From Nipponacmea schrenckii (taxonomy: Eukaryota; Mollusca; Gastropoda; Lottiidae): DNA of 64,000 nt. The stretch's first letter is position 1, and each line of letters opens with the position of its first letter. Below are positions 24,180 through 35,886 of this stretch, in pieces. The notes beneath the pieces were generated by a model. That model was not told the origin of the DNA. It saw nothing but the letters and a program-made list of their open reading frames with translations, and did no database searches. The stretch covers positions 744,001 through 808,000 of the forward strand of contig JAUJPP010000012.1 in assembly GCA_030562195.1 (NCBI GenBank), given 5' to 3'. A program made the position numbers and the translations under genes.

Positions 24180-26521
24180 CAAATTTATGAAAACCTCACA
24201 CCACAATCTAGAGAAATGTGTCCCTGAACATATCTGAAAGTTTAAACTTATAAATCCAATAATTAATTTGATAATTTAAAAGTTTACGTAAAAATCTTCG
24301 ATTGGTATTGTTTAAGCAAATTAAACGCGTAATTGTAGAGAAATATGTCCTCTCAAACATCAAAACTAGTTCAAATTGCTGAATTAACAATTATTACTTT
24401 GTATTTTTCATTAAACCTTTTAAATCATATTTGTTTTGATCAAGTAGATACAAGTAAATAAGATATTCATTCTGTCATCCCAGTGAAGTAATGAAATGAG
24501 AAGTTTGTAAATAAAGAGGAGAGTTAATATCTAACAATAGTAGAAATTGAGATACCACAGTTTATTCTTTGATTTCCAACAAATAACAATGATAAAGATA
24601 AATCTTTTGTCTTGAAGATTTTCAGTTTATTTCTAGTTTAAAATGAGATTTTATGTTCTTGAGCTGAATATATCTAAGAATCATACCTTTATAACTGAAT
24701 AGGTTTAGATGTAGTTGACGTTTAGCTTTAGAAAAAAGTATTCCTAATCCTTATTTAATCGCAATAAATAAAAATACCTTCTTTATAATTAGCATCATTG
24801 CTGACAATCAAAGTTTTAGAAATAAATGTAACCAAAAATAAACCTTTGATCATTGATCACGAAGGGAAGAAAGTAGATTCTGGTTGAGATTAAACCAGGC
24901 AGGTGTGTGGACTAGGTCTTAGTCTACGATATCTAGGACAGTCTATAAGGATCATAAAATAACAATAAAGAAGCTCGGGGTCTTGGTATCTAGAGATGGT
25001 CAATAAGACCTCCTGGCCTTGATCATTGAAGTAAGCAACATCATCTATTGCTAGTAAGCAATTTGTGGTTCTACTACCAAGGACTTGGTCCTAAAAGCTG
25101 AGCTACTTCAAATCCTAGTTGACCCAATCTGATCCCGCTGTATTCGTGTTCGAAATGAAAATTATTATCACCAAGTTGTTTTTAGAGGTTCTTATCTAAA
25201 TGAAATAAACAGGACTGGCAACTTGATTTATATCTTGAATGTCTTCCCTTCATTTGGTTACAACTTATCTTTTAAAAATATTGATCATCTAGTTTGGTAG
25301 TTTGAATAAAAAATGCTGTTCCTGTATTAAAAAAGGTTTTGTGCATTGCCTTATGAAATTAAACAAGTCACTACACTTGATCATCTGGTTTTTTAAAGGG
25401 TGTTTCTCAGAGAAATCTAGTCTCAGATACAGAAAATCCTTCTTTAAGGATTTAAATTTATTCCGTTTTACAAGACGAAGTAAAATATTTTATTTTTTAT
25501 TAAATTTTATCTTTATCATTGTTGTATAAAGGAACATCTTAGGACTGATTCTGGTCTGTCACAATTTCTTCTAGTGTATAGATACTGAATGCCTTTCTCT
25601 GTATTTTTTACATCTATTTCATTCAAACACAGGTAGAAGATAGATATTTTAAGTAATGAATATTTTTTTCCTTTACATGTATTAAATTTTGCAACAAAGT
25701 TACATATTACATTGATAAGAAATAAATCTCACATCTAAAACACATGTCAAATATCAAGGCAATAAATCTATTTATTTGTATATTTTTAGATAATCATACA
25801 AAAAATCTAATTACACATTTATTTTGAAAATTTAAAGTAACTTTTGATCATTGATGGGCGAAGGGAAGAAAGCAGATTCTGGTTGAGATTAAACAAGGCT
25901 GAGTAGGTCTTAGTCTAAGATATCTAGGACAGTCTTTAATGACAAATTATTATCACCAAGTTGTTTTCGAGGTTCTTTTCTAAATTTTCTAAATGAAATA
26001 GACAGGACTGGTAACTTGGTTTATATCTTGAAAGACTTCCCTTCATTTGGTTACAAATTATCTTAAAAATATATACACCATTGAGTTTAGCGTTTTGAAT
26101 AATAAATGTTGTTACTATATTAAAAAGGGACTTTATGATCTATGAAATTTACGTAAGTTTTTAAAATAGTTTTGGCGTATATCAATTAATTTTTAAGTTA
26201 AAAGATTCAGATAAGTCCAGGGACACATTTCTCTAGATTTTGGTACATGGTATTCATTAATTTAAGCAGAAACAATTCATGTCGACCTACGAAAAAATAA
26301 AATAAATGTAATGTCCTGAATATTGAGATGTTTACCCACTTCTTATGATAATGCATTTGCCATAACCATCTTTGCTCAATACGATTAATTCGGCCAAGGT
26401 TTAGTGAACAACACAAATTGAGCAAAATGTTAAGGAATGCAAACCCAAGAATTCATTGATTCTGTGGCCTTCGAAGAAAAATTCCAGTAACCTATTTCTA
26501 GATAAATGTGACAAGTGGTCT
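24180..26521 (+). repeat. Dispersed element R inside duplication copy 2
   Basis: The duplicated landmark module is at 24849 (GATCATTGATCACGAAGGGA) and about 25852 (GATCATTGATGGGCGAAGGG). Homology with copy 1 ends at 26521 after GACAAGTGGTCTA. Confidence 0.75.
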
Positions 26522-27290
26522 AATACAAATATATCACGTCCGAGAAATGGATAGGTCATATTCGGGCAAAATTGCTGGATATAAAACAGCACCTTATAAC
26601 GTAGACTAGAAACTGCATGTATGCTGTAAGTCGTTTGTTGTAAGCGTAATAAGGATAACTGAAATTAAAGAAGGAAAGTCTATTGTCCGTAAAGCATTTT
26701 ATCACACTATGTTCTTAATATTTCATCTGATATTAAAAGATGTTATTTCAAAGAAAATCAATAGTAAATTATCTTTAGAGGAGAATAAAAGTAAATGAAA
26801 TCGGTGAAACTTAAAACTTATTGTATTCGAAGGACAGTCATTATGAGATATAACATTAACACTAGCTAAAAGAAAATATTGTAATAATAAGAATTTTGTT
26901 TTTCATCTTTCGGCTTTTTTTGTGATTCTATCGAGTCCTTCCAGGTTTCAATGGTAATATTGTATAGATGATTATAAATTATTATATGATTATTATATGA
27001 TTATATACAAATTAATGCTACAGCATGAACTTTAATGCTAAGGTCACGATTGCAACATACCATTAAAGTAGGCTTCGTTTGTAGATCAATATTTAGGAGC
27101 AAATTGTTCATCAAAATCTCCTTCTTCATTGAATTAGAATTCTTATTATTTCCCCCTAGGATATCAATTTAAACAACAATTTTAAGGTTAAACTGTGTCA
27201 GACAATTAAATAGTTTTCTCGATCAAATGTATGAAGGTAAAAAGCTAAGAACTTTGATTATTGACAGCGGATCCACAGCCTTGTCCATCT
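26522..27290. other. Copy-2-specific segment, unassigned
   Basis: It replaces 11540-11845 of copy 1. It includes AT-rich direct repeats near 26980 (ATTATATGATTATTATATG). No coding frame is recognised. Confidence 0.45.
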
Positions 27291-27790
27291 TCCATTTATT
27301 TTCTAATGTGTCGATAATCCCACATATATATATCAGACGAGTGATATGCAAGTCTATTTTCTATTTTATTTCTTCAGCTATCGAGACCCATGCCCGGAAT
27401 ATTGATGCTTATAGATCTACTTCAGGCTTGACCGTGCCAATATATGTTATGTATTCGCATCTTCCATTTATTTTCTAATGTGTCGATAATCCCACATATA
27501 TTTCAGTCGAGTGATATGCAAGTCTATTTTCTATTTCTTAATTGCCTTATTTCTTCAGCTATCGAGAACCCTTGACTGGAATATTGATGCTGATAGATCT
27601 ACTTCAGCCTTGACCGGGCCCATATATGTTATGTATTCGCATCTTCCATTTGTTTTCCAATGTGTCGATAATCCCACATATATTTCAGTCGAGTGATATG
27701 CAAGTCTATTTTCTATTTCTTAATTGCCTTATTTCTTCAGCTATCGAGAACCCTTGACTGGAATATGGATGCTGATAGATCTACTTATTA
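27291..27790 (+). repeat. Tandem repeat of about 180 bp, nearly 3 units
   Basis: Units start TGTCGATAATCCCACATATA at about 27308, 27482 and 27662. The first unit is the most diverged and is missing from duplication copy 1. Confidence 0.8.
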
Positions 27791-28205
27791 TTATTTACAC
27801 CAAACTGACTAATCCTTGAGATCAAGTGTTGATTTCACCAGGCAATTAATTTGTGTGGGTTTATTTACTTACGTCAGTACACAAACAGAATAAGAACTAT
27901 TTATTAATTGTGTTCCCTTAGAAAAACACCATGTTTTGAAATTATATCATACACATTAAATCAATGAAAAAATAATTATAAATGACGTAAATATCATCTT
28001 CAAGCAAAATTATTATGACATAAGTTTGTCTCCTTATATTTTGAAAAAAATTGAAGCATTTCTTACTAATACGCTATATGTATCTATAATGCATTATAGT
28101 AACTACCATCCGCACAATAACCAAATAGTGTCCTACTGATAATTTAGAATGTTATTCGTTTTGCTTAATTATTTGAGATCCTATCTAAAGAAAACTGCAC
28201 AGCAA

Positions 28206-29099
28206 ACAGATGGCGAGCTAGATATATTTCTTTTCGGTTCACGGTGAATGCCGTTTCGGCCACTGTGGGAGCCACGCGAGTAAGCAGTTTTGAGTGTCTA
28301 GTACTGCCTTGTCGCTTTTCGTTCGGTCAATCACCATCAAATTAGTTGTAACCACCCTTAAGCGCTGGCCGAGCACACAAAACACGACCTAAGAAACGAT
28401 AAGAGTGAAGACCGCTATTATGACGTCGTCTTTACTGTCTCCTTAAAGGTAACGTTATTGGTACATAGGCTTGTGGGGTATGTTTTTTGGCGACGGGAAT
28501 GCTAATTTAGGCCAATTGAGACCAGAATTTGAAATTTGTTGCCCACTCCAGTCTTTCTGTGCACATGTTTGGCTCCATAACAGTGTTTTTGACGTCATAA
28601 TGCTTAACTTATACGACAATAGCCCCGAAAATTGACCGGAGATCACGTTTTTCACGAGATTTGGACCTCTCGGCGTGGTTTTGATTGCTTTTTTCAAGGT
28701 TAGAATCATTTCGACTATCGTTTATAGCGAAAATGTAGAAAACTTTGGAGGACTTTTTTTTCTCTCCCCATCTCGCAAAGTCCGATATTCTTTTCGGTTC
28801 ACGCTGAATGCCGTTTCGGCCACTGTGGGAGCCACGCGAGTAAGCAGTTTTGAGTGTCTAGTACTGCCTTGTCACTTTTCGTTCGGTCAATCACCATCAA
28901 ATTAGTTGTAACCACCCTTAAGCGCTGGCCGAGCACACAAAACACGACCTAAGAAACGATAAGAGTGAAGACCGCTATTATGACGTCGTCTTTACTGTCT
29001 CCTTAAAGGTAACGTTATTGGTACATAGGCTTGTGGGGTATGTTTTTTTTTGGCGACGGGAATGCTAATTTAGGCCAATTGAGACCAGAATTTGAAATT
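28206..29099 (-). repeat. 560-bp satellite, 1.6 units, inverted relative to main array
   Basis: It matches the reverse complement of 30932-34091. A 92-codon frame like that of the array is cut to 84 codons at 28455-28709 because a base run near 28485 is one base shorter. It ends abruptly at 29099. Confidence 0.85.
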
Positions 29100-29205
29100 T
29101 TGAGGAACTAGCAATCTATGGTGACATCGAAAGATCTGTCCCTTATTAGGTATCAACGGGTATATGAAGGTCCTAGTCAAAACTACCAAAACCCACAGTC
29201 AATAT

Positions 29206-30106
29206 ATATGACATATTTATTGAAATATCTTGACCTAGTGAGTAACATGTTTAGTGTTATGCAAATTATTATTACAAAACTGGCTATAATTATATAGCTA
29301 TCTAGATAGTTGATATTCATGACATATTTATTGAAATATCTTGACCTAGTGAGAAACATGTTAGTATTATACAAATTATTATTACAAAACTGGCTATAAT
29401 TACATAGCTATATAGATAGTTGATATTCATGACATATTTATTGAAATGTCTTGACCTAGTGAGAAACATGTTAGTATTATACAAATTATTATTACAAAAC
29501 TGGCTATTATTATATAGCTATCTAGATAGTTGATATTCATGACATACTTATTGAAATGTCTTGACCTAGTGAAAACATATATTAGTCTGTATTATACAAA
29601 TTATTATTTCAAAACTGGCTATAATTATATAATTATTTAGATAGTTGATATTCATGACATATTTATTGAAATGTCTTGACCTACTGAGAAACATGTTAGT
29701 ATTACACAAATCATTATTACAAAACTGCCTATAATTATATAGATATCTAGATAGTTGATATTCATGACATATTTATTGAAATATCTTGACCTAGTGAGAA
29801 ACATGTTAGTATTACACAAATTATTATTACAAAACTGCCTATAATTATATAGATATCTAGATAGTTGATATTCATGACATACTTATTGAAATATCTTGAC
29901 CTAGTGAGAAACATGTTAGTATTATACAAATTATTATTACAAAACTGGCTATAATTATATAGATATCTAGATAGTTGATATTCATGACATATTTATTGAA
30001 ATATCTTGATCTAGTGAGAAACATGTTAGTCTGTCTTACACAAATCATTATTACAAAACTGGCTATAATTATATAGCTTTCTAGCTAGTTGATATTCATG
30101 ACATAC
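29206..30106 (+). repeat. 110-bp tandem array, about 8 units
   Basis: The landmark GACATATTTATTGAAAT recurs at about 29210, 29321, 29431, 29541, 29656, 29766, 29876 and 29986, with a last start at 30100, so most spacings are 110 bp. Each unit carries CTTGACCTAGTGAGAAACAT and TATATAGCTATCTAGATAG. The first 106 bases after the duplication end (29100-29205) are unique. Confidence 0.9.
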
Positions 30107-30211
30107 TAGTAGTATATGAGCTTATAGATATCCGGCACCCCTCTTCGTTTCGCTCCGCTTCGCTCCGCTCCGCTCCGAGCTACCGGATATCTATAAGCTC
30201 ATATACTACTA
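30107..30211. repeat. Perfect 29-bp hairpin with pyrimidine-rich 47-base loop
   Basis: The left arm is 30107-30135 (starts TAGTAGTATATGAGC, ends GATATCCGG) and the right arm is 30183-30211, its exact reverse complement. The loop at 30136-30182 repeats TTCGCTCCGC-like units and is far richer in C and G than anything nearby. It follows directly on the last 110-bp unit. No adjoining transposon terminus or gene is recognised. Confidence 0.9.
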
Positions 30212-30431
30212 TTTGCCCACCCTTTTAAATAACCAAAAAATGTCTTAAATAAACATTCACTCCCCTAAAACTTATTTCGGAATTAAACTCAAGATATATA
30301 ATATAAATAGAATGTGAGTTGTGTGAATGAGTATAATATAGTTAATATAAGTTATTCAAATGAAACAACAGGTATCGATTAAATCAATTTTTTCGAAGTT
30401 TATTTACTGCGTAGTTCAGTTACATTTCTGT

Positions 30432-30931
30432 NNNNNNNNNNNNNNNNNNNNNNNNNNNNNNNNNNNNNNNNNNNNNNNNNNNNNNNNNNNNNNNNNNNNN
30501 NNNNNNNNNNNNNNNNNNNNNNNNNNNNNNNNNNNNNNNNNNNNNNNNNNNNNNNNNNNNNNNNNNNNNNNNNNNNNNNNNNNNNNNNNNNNNNNNNNNN
30601 NNNNNNNNNNNNNNNNNNNNNNNNNNNNNNNNNNNNNNNNNNNNNNNNNNNNNNNNNNNNNNNNNNNNNNNNNNNNNNNNNNNNNNNNNNNNNNNNNNNN
30701 NNNNNNNNNNNNNNNNNNNNNNNNNNNNNNNNNNNNNNNNNNNNNNNNNNNNNNNNNNNNNNNNNNNNNNNNNNNNNNNNNNNNNNNNNNNNNNNNNNNN
30801 NNNNNNNNNNNNNNNNNNNNNNNNNNNNNNNNNNNNNNNNNNNNNNNNNNNNNNNNNNNNNNNNNNNNNNNNNNNNNNNNNNNNNNNNNNNNNNNNNNNN
30901 NNNNNNNNNNNNNNNNNNNNNNNNNNNNNNN
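30432..30931. other. Assembly gap (500 N)
   Basis: A run of exactly 500 N interrupts the sequence, with 560-bp satellite on its right. The even length suggests a placeholder rather than a measured size. The bases between the hairpin and the gap (30212-30431) are AT-rich and unassigned. Confidence 0.95.
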
Positions 30932-33900
30932 CTGCCTTTTACTCGCGTGGCTCCCACAGTGGCCGAAACGGCATTAGCGTGAACCGAAAAGAAAATCGGA
31001 CTTTGCGAGATGGGGAGAGAAAAAAAGTCCCCCAAAGTTTTCTACATTTTCGCTTTAAACGATAGTCGAAGTGATTCTAACCTGGAAAAAAGCAATCAAA
31101 ACCACGCCGAGAGGTCCAAATCTCGTGAAAAACGTGATCTTCGGTCAATTTTCGGGGCTATTATCGTATAAGTTAAGCATTGTGACGTCAAAAACACTGT
31201 TATGGAGCCAAAAATGTGCACAGAAAGACTGGAGTGGGCAACACATTTCAAATTCTGGTCTCAATTGGCCTAAATTAGCATTCCCGTCGCCAAAAAAACA
31301 TACCCCACAAGCCTATGTACCAATAACGTTACCTTTAAGGAGACAGTAAAGACGACGTCATAATAGCGGTATTCACTCTGATCGTTTCTTAGGTCGTGTT
31401 TTGTGTGCTCGGCCAGCGCTTAAGGGTGGTTACAACTAATTTGATGGTGATTGACCGAACGAAAAGCGACAAGGCAGTACTAGACACTCAAAACTGCTTA
31501 CTCGCGTGGCTCCCACAGTGGCCGAAACGGCATTCAGCGTGAACCGAAAAGAAAATCGGACTTTGCGAGATGGGGAGAGAAAAAAAGTCCCCCAAAGTTT
31601 TCTACATTTTCGCTTTAAACGATAGTCGAAGTGATTCTAACCTGGAAAAAAGCAATCAAAACCACGCCGAGAGGTCCAAATCTCGTGAAAAACGTGATCT
31701 TCGGTCAATTTTCGGGGCTATTATCGTATAAGTTAAGCATTGTGACGTCAAAAACACTGTTATGGAGCCAAAAATGTGCACAGAAAGACTGGAGTGGGCA
31801 ACACATTTCAAATTCTGGTCTCAATTGGCCTAAATTAGCATTCCCGTCGCCAAAAAAACATACCCCACAAGCCTATGTACCAATAACGTTACCTTTAAGG
31901 AGACAGTAAAGACGACGTCATAATAGCGGTATTCACTCTGATCGTTTCTTAGGTCGTGTTTTGTGTGCTCGGCCAGCGCTTAAGGGTGGTTACAACTAAT
32001 TTGATGGTGATTGACCGAACGAAAAGCGACAAGGCAGTACTAGACACTCAAAACTGCTTACTCGCGTGGCTCCCACAGTGGCCGAAACGGCATTCATCGT
32101 GAACCGAAAAGAAAATCGGACTTTGCGAGATGGGGAGAGAAAAAAAGTCCCCCAAAGTTTTCTACATTTTCGCTTTAAACGATAGTCGAAGTGATTCTAA
32201 CCTGGAAAAAAGCAATCAAAACCACGCCGAGAGGTCCAAATCTCGTGAAAAACGTGATCTTCGGTCAATTTTCGGGGCTATTATCGTATAAGTGAAGCAT
32301 TGTGACGTCAAAAACACTGTTATGGAGCCAAAAATGTGCACAGAAAGACTGGAGTGGGCAACACATTTCAAATTCTGGTCTCAATTGGCCTAAATTAGCA
32401 TTCCCGTCGCCAAAAAAACATACCCCACAAGCCTATGTACCAATAACGTTACCTTTAAGGAGACAGTAAAGACGACGTCATAATAGCGGTATTCACTCTA
32501 ATCGTTTCTTAGGTCGTGTTTTGTGTGCTCGGCCAGCGCTTAAGGGTGGTTACAACTAATTTGATGGTGATTGACCGAACGAAAAGCGACAAGGCAGTAC
32601 TAGACACTCAAAACTGCTTACTCGCGTGGCTCCCACAGGCATTCAGCGTGAACCGAAAAGAAAATCGGACTTTGCGAGATGGGGAGAGAAAAAAAGTCCC
32701 CCAAAGTTTTCTACATTTTCGCTTTAAACGATAGTCGAAGTGATTCTAACCTGGAAAAAAGCAATCAAAACCACGCCGAGAGGTCCAAATCTCGTGAAAA
32801 ACGTGATCTTCGGTCAATTTTCGGGGCTATTATCGTATAAGTGAAGCATTGTGACGTCAAAAACACTGTTATGGAGCCAAAAATGTGCACAGAAAGACTG
32901 GAGTGGGCAACACATTTCAAATTCTGGTCTCAATTGGCCTAAATTAGCATTCCCGTCGCCAAAAAAACATACCCCACAAGCCTATGTACCAATAACGTTA
33001 CCTTTAAGGAGACAGTAAAGACGACGTCATAATAGCGGTATTCACTCTGATCGTTTCTTAGGTCGTGTTTTGTGTGCTCGGCCAGCGCTTAAGGGTGGTT
33101 ACAACTAATTTGATGGTGATTGACCGAACGAAAAGCGACAAGGCAGTACTAGACACTCAAAACTGCTTACTCGCGTGGCTCCCACAGCGGCCGAAACGGC
33201 ATTCAGCGTGAACCGAAAAGAAAATCGGACTTTGCGAGATGGGGAGAGAAAAAAAGTCCCCCAAAGTTTTCTACATTTTCGCTTTAAACGATAGTCGAAG
33301 TGATTCTAACCTGGAAAAAAGCAATCAAAACCACGCCGAGAGGTCCAAATCTCGTGAAAAACGTGATCTTCGGTCAATTTTCGGGGCTATTATCGTATAA
33401 GTTAAGCATTGTGACGTCAAAAACACTGTTATGGAGCCAAAAATGTGCACAGAAAGACTGGAGTGGGCAACACATTTCAAATTCTGGTCTCAATTGGCCT
33501 AAATTAGCATTCCCGTCGCCAAAAAAACATACCCCACAAGCCTATGTACCAATAACGTTACCTTTAAGGAGACAGTAAAGACGACGTCATAATAGCGGTA
33601 TTCACTCTGATCGTTTCTTAGGTCGTGTTTTGTGTGCTCGGCCAGCGCTTAAGGGTGGTTACAACTAATTTGATGGTGATTGACCGAACGAAAAGCGACA
33701 AGGCAGTACTAGACACTCAAAACTGCTTACTCGCGTGGCTCCCACAGTGGCCGAAACGGCATTCAGCGTGAACCGAAAAGAAAATCGGACTTTGCGAGAT
33801 GGGGAGAGAAAAAAAGTCCCCCAAAGTTTTCTACATTTTCGCTTTAAACGATAGTCGAAGTGATTCTAACCTGGAAAAAAGCAATCAAAACCACGCCGAG

Positions 33901-34091
33901 AGGTCCAAATCTCGTGAAAAACGTGATCTTCGGTCAATTTTCGGGGCTATTATCGTATAAGTTAAGCATTGTGACGTCAAAAACACTGTTATGGAGCCAA
34001 AAATGTGCACAGAAAGACTGGAGTGGGCAACACATTTCAAATTCTGGTCTCAATTGGCCTAAATACCCCACAAGCCTATGTACCAATAACG
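30932..34091 (+). repeat. 560-bp satellite array, about 5.6 units
   Basis: The run CTCGCGTGGCTCCCACAG recurs at 30942, 31501, 32061, 32621, 33170 and 33730. Spacings are 559, 560, 560, 549 and 560; the 549 unit lacks 11 bases near 32637. Units differ at only a few sites, which points to recent homogenisation. Each unit has a palindromic TGACGTCA (for example 31183-31190), a CREB-type site. A 92-codon frame (TPRGPNLVKNVIFGQF near its start) is open in most units, starting with GTG here but ATG in the inverted pieces at 12570 and 28206. It resembles nothing I recognise. The last unit is shortened and joins the LINE at about 34091. Confidence 0.95.
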
Positions 34092-34276
34092 ACTACTCTT
34101 TATTTACGAAAAGTAGAGAATTCAGTTAAATTTTTATAACCAGTGTTTTTTCAATACATTCAAGGATAAGGAGGAACTGTAATCAACATCTATATAGTGA
34201 TTATTCAAAGGATTTTTAAGTTTCAATTAGTGGTATGCCAGCAAAGGCTTTCTTTTTCAAAGATGGCCTTGTTTGG

Positions 34277-34284
34277 TGACGTCA
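34277..34284 (+). promoter_or_regulatory. CREB-type palindrome in LINE leader
   Basis: TGACGTCA lies 60 bases upstream of the ORF1 ATG, and a second run at 34291-34301 contains GACGTC. A nearby AAAGATGGC at about 34259 resembles a YY1 site, a factor used by mammalian L1 promoters. Whether either is used here is inference. Confidence 0.35.
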
Positions 34285-34343
34285 TCTACTTGACGACGTC
34301 GTAAACATTTTTGTACCTTGTGATTTTACTTCAAATTTGCACA

Positions 34344-35867
34344 ATGAATGACAGTATTTCGAAGGAACTGAATGATTTCCTGAGTAATTTCTCAGACTCT
34401 GACTTTGATAGCGACAGTGAAATAGATTTTCCACACCTCAATTCCAAAAGATCAAACTATTCAACTCCATCTCGACCGACTAAGACTTTATCGACATCGA
34501 CCAGCATTTTAAGTCTGGAAAGGAAAAACTTTATTTTGAACCATCCAGATTTTAATTTTGACATTGCAGACTATACACATTATACTAAATCTATAGTTAT
34601 TTCATTTAATAAGGAAGAAACGTACAGACTTATACTTCAGTTTTGTTCGAACCAGTATTCTTTATTCAAGGATGACTCCTTAAATGGCCAAATTTTCAAA
34701 ACTTTTGATTCGTCCTTGTCTCCTTCTAATCAATTAAGTACTACGTTAACATTTTACAACAAGAAAAATAAACTCCATGTTCAGGGTACAGACTGTTCCA
34801 GATGGATCGAGATTGTGTTTTCTAAGTTTATTCTATCTAATCCTGAAATAAGTGACAATCTGGACAAGATTTCTGTGCCCAATGTAAGCCAAAAGTTTTC
34901 TACTGTCGGAACTCAAACTTGTGAACTAAATACCAGTGTAAGTGTACAAACTGATTTTCCTTTCTGTACTTCAACTGAAAAATCAAAGTGCGAAGCCGCC
35001 ATAGAGAAGATGTCAATTGAAATTTTGCGACTCTCGGATCAAATCAATGACTTAACCAAGAAACTATCTGCGGTCTCAGGTCCGATACCAGTGCCAGTTC
35101 CCACTGTTAAACCTACTCAACCTATAAATTTTGATAAAGTTAATGAAGTTATAAAGAAGCAAAACCTTAAGAAGACAACTAAAGCCATTAAGAAAACTCA
35201 TGATTTTACAACTCGGCCCATTCAAAGATCCATCGCGTGTGCCGAAACCTTAGTCATTGGAAGTTCTCTCGTGAAGTCCCTTTCTTCGTTACGACTATCA
35301 GACAATTTAGGACAATTATGTGTCATCGATACCAACAGTGGATCGACAATTAGCGAACTTAAACCGAGATTATTACAATTACTTGGTGAAGCTACGTCTA
35401 TCAAAAACATTGTGCTCTCTGTCGGAGGAAATGACATAAGCAGGAAATTAGCAACTTTTCAACAATGTGTAAATGACTATAAGAATTTATTGAAGGACCT
35501 ACTAACTAACTATAACGATATTAATATATTTGTATGTTCTGTAATCCCTCGAATTAATCCTTTTAATTTCCAGATGCGGTGCCAAAAATTTAACTATTTT
35601 CTACGGCAGTTTTGTCATGACAATAGATGTCAGTATATTAATATTTACGATTCTTTCATTTGTAGGTCCCCTCGTGAAGTTTTGGTGCAAGATGGTGTTC
35701 ATTTAAATAATTTTGGAACTAATATTTTATCTCATATCATTGTAGATTCGGTTGTCAGACAGAACAGAAAATCTAATCCTTTTATTTATCCTTTAAGGTA
35801 TAACCCACAGGCATTAAATTGTATTTTAAATTCACTTTCAGCAACAGCCAGACGTCTATCTTACTAA
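34344..35867 (+). CDS. LINE ORF1 with SGNH/GDSL esterase domain
   Basis: The 507-residue product starts at the ATG at 34344 (MNDSISKELNDFLSNFSDSD). Upstream in-frame codons exist but have no ATG. The N-terminal 220 residues are acidic and Ser-rich without a recognised fold. Residues about 220-245 (AAIEKMSIEILRLSDQINDL) look like a coiled coil, followed by a Pro-rich hinge and a Lys-rich segment. The C-terminal 200 residues form an SGNH hydrolase: block I is IGSSLVKS with the nucleophile Ser near residue 307, block II is NSGSTI, block III is VGGNDIS with Asn near 363, and block V is DGVHLNNFG with Asp 450 and His 453. The triad is complete. Esterase-bearing ORF1 proteins are known from CR1/L2-group LINEs, where they bind RNA and membranes or lipids in some cases. 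No RNA-binding zinc finger is visible here. Confidence 0.9.
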   Translation: MNDSISKELNDFLSNFSDSDFDSDSEIDFPHLNSKRSNYSTPSRPTKTLSTSTSILSLERKNFILNHPDFNFDIADYTHYTKSIVISFNKEETYRLILQFCSNQYSLFKDDSLNGQIFKTFDSSLSPSNQLSTTLTFYNKKNKLHVQGTDCSRWIEIVFSKFILSNPEISDNLDKISVPNVSQKFSTVGTQTCELNTSVSVQTDFPFCTSTEKSKCEAAIEKMSIEILRLSDQINDLTKKLSAVSGPIPVPVPTVKPTQPINFDKVNEVIKKQNLKKTTKAIKKTHDFTTRPIQRSIACAETLVIGSSLVKSLSSLRLSDNLGQLCVIDTNSGSTISELKPRLLQLLGEATSIKNIVLSVGGNDISRKLATFQQCVNDYKNLLKDLLTNYNDINIFVCSVIPRINPFNFQMRCQKFNYFLRQFCHDNRCQYINIYDSFICRSPREVLVQDGVHLNNFGTNILSHIIVDSVVRQNRKSNPFIYPLRYNPQALNCILNSLSATARRLSY

Positions 35868-35886
35868 TTGTTTTAAACCATATAAT

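Larger units (their letters stand above)
23244..29099 (+). repeat. Segmental duplication, copy 2
   Basis: It aligns with 8014-13520. Differences include loss of about 200 bp of minisatellite at 23870, an 80-bp extra segment near 23940, deletions of about 39, 34 and 44 bp relative to copy 1 at 24310, 24974 and 25098, and a replaced segment at 26522-27290. The 44-bp deletion is bounded by AAAGCTG in copy 1. Copy 2 ends at 29099 in TTTGAAATTTTG within the satellite. Confidence 0.85.

Noticed and set aside
29206..30106. Regularly spaced repeats considered as a CRISPR array
   Set aside because: The whole 110-bp unit is repeated with no unique spacers, and the context is eukaryotic.
30360..31035. 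Long open frames across the N run, and the similar ones at 55436-56032
   Set aside because: The length comes from undetermined bases; no real coding sequence supports them.
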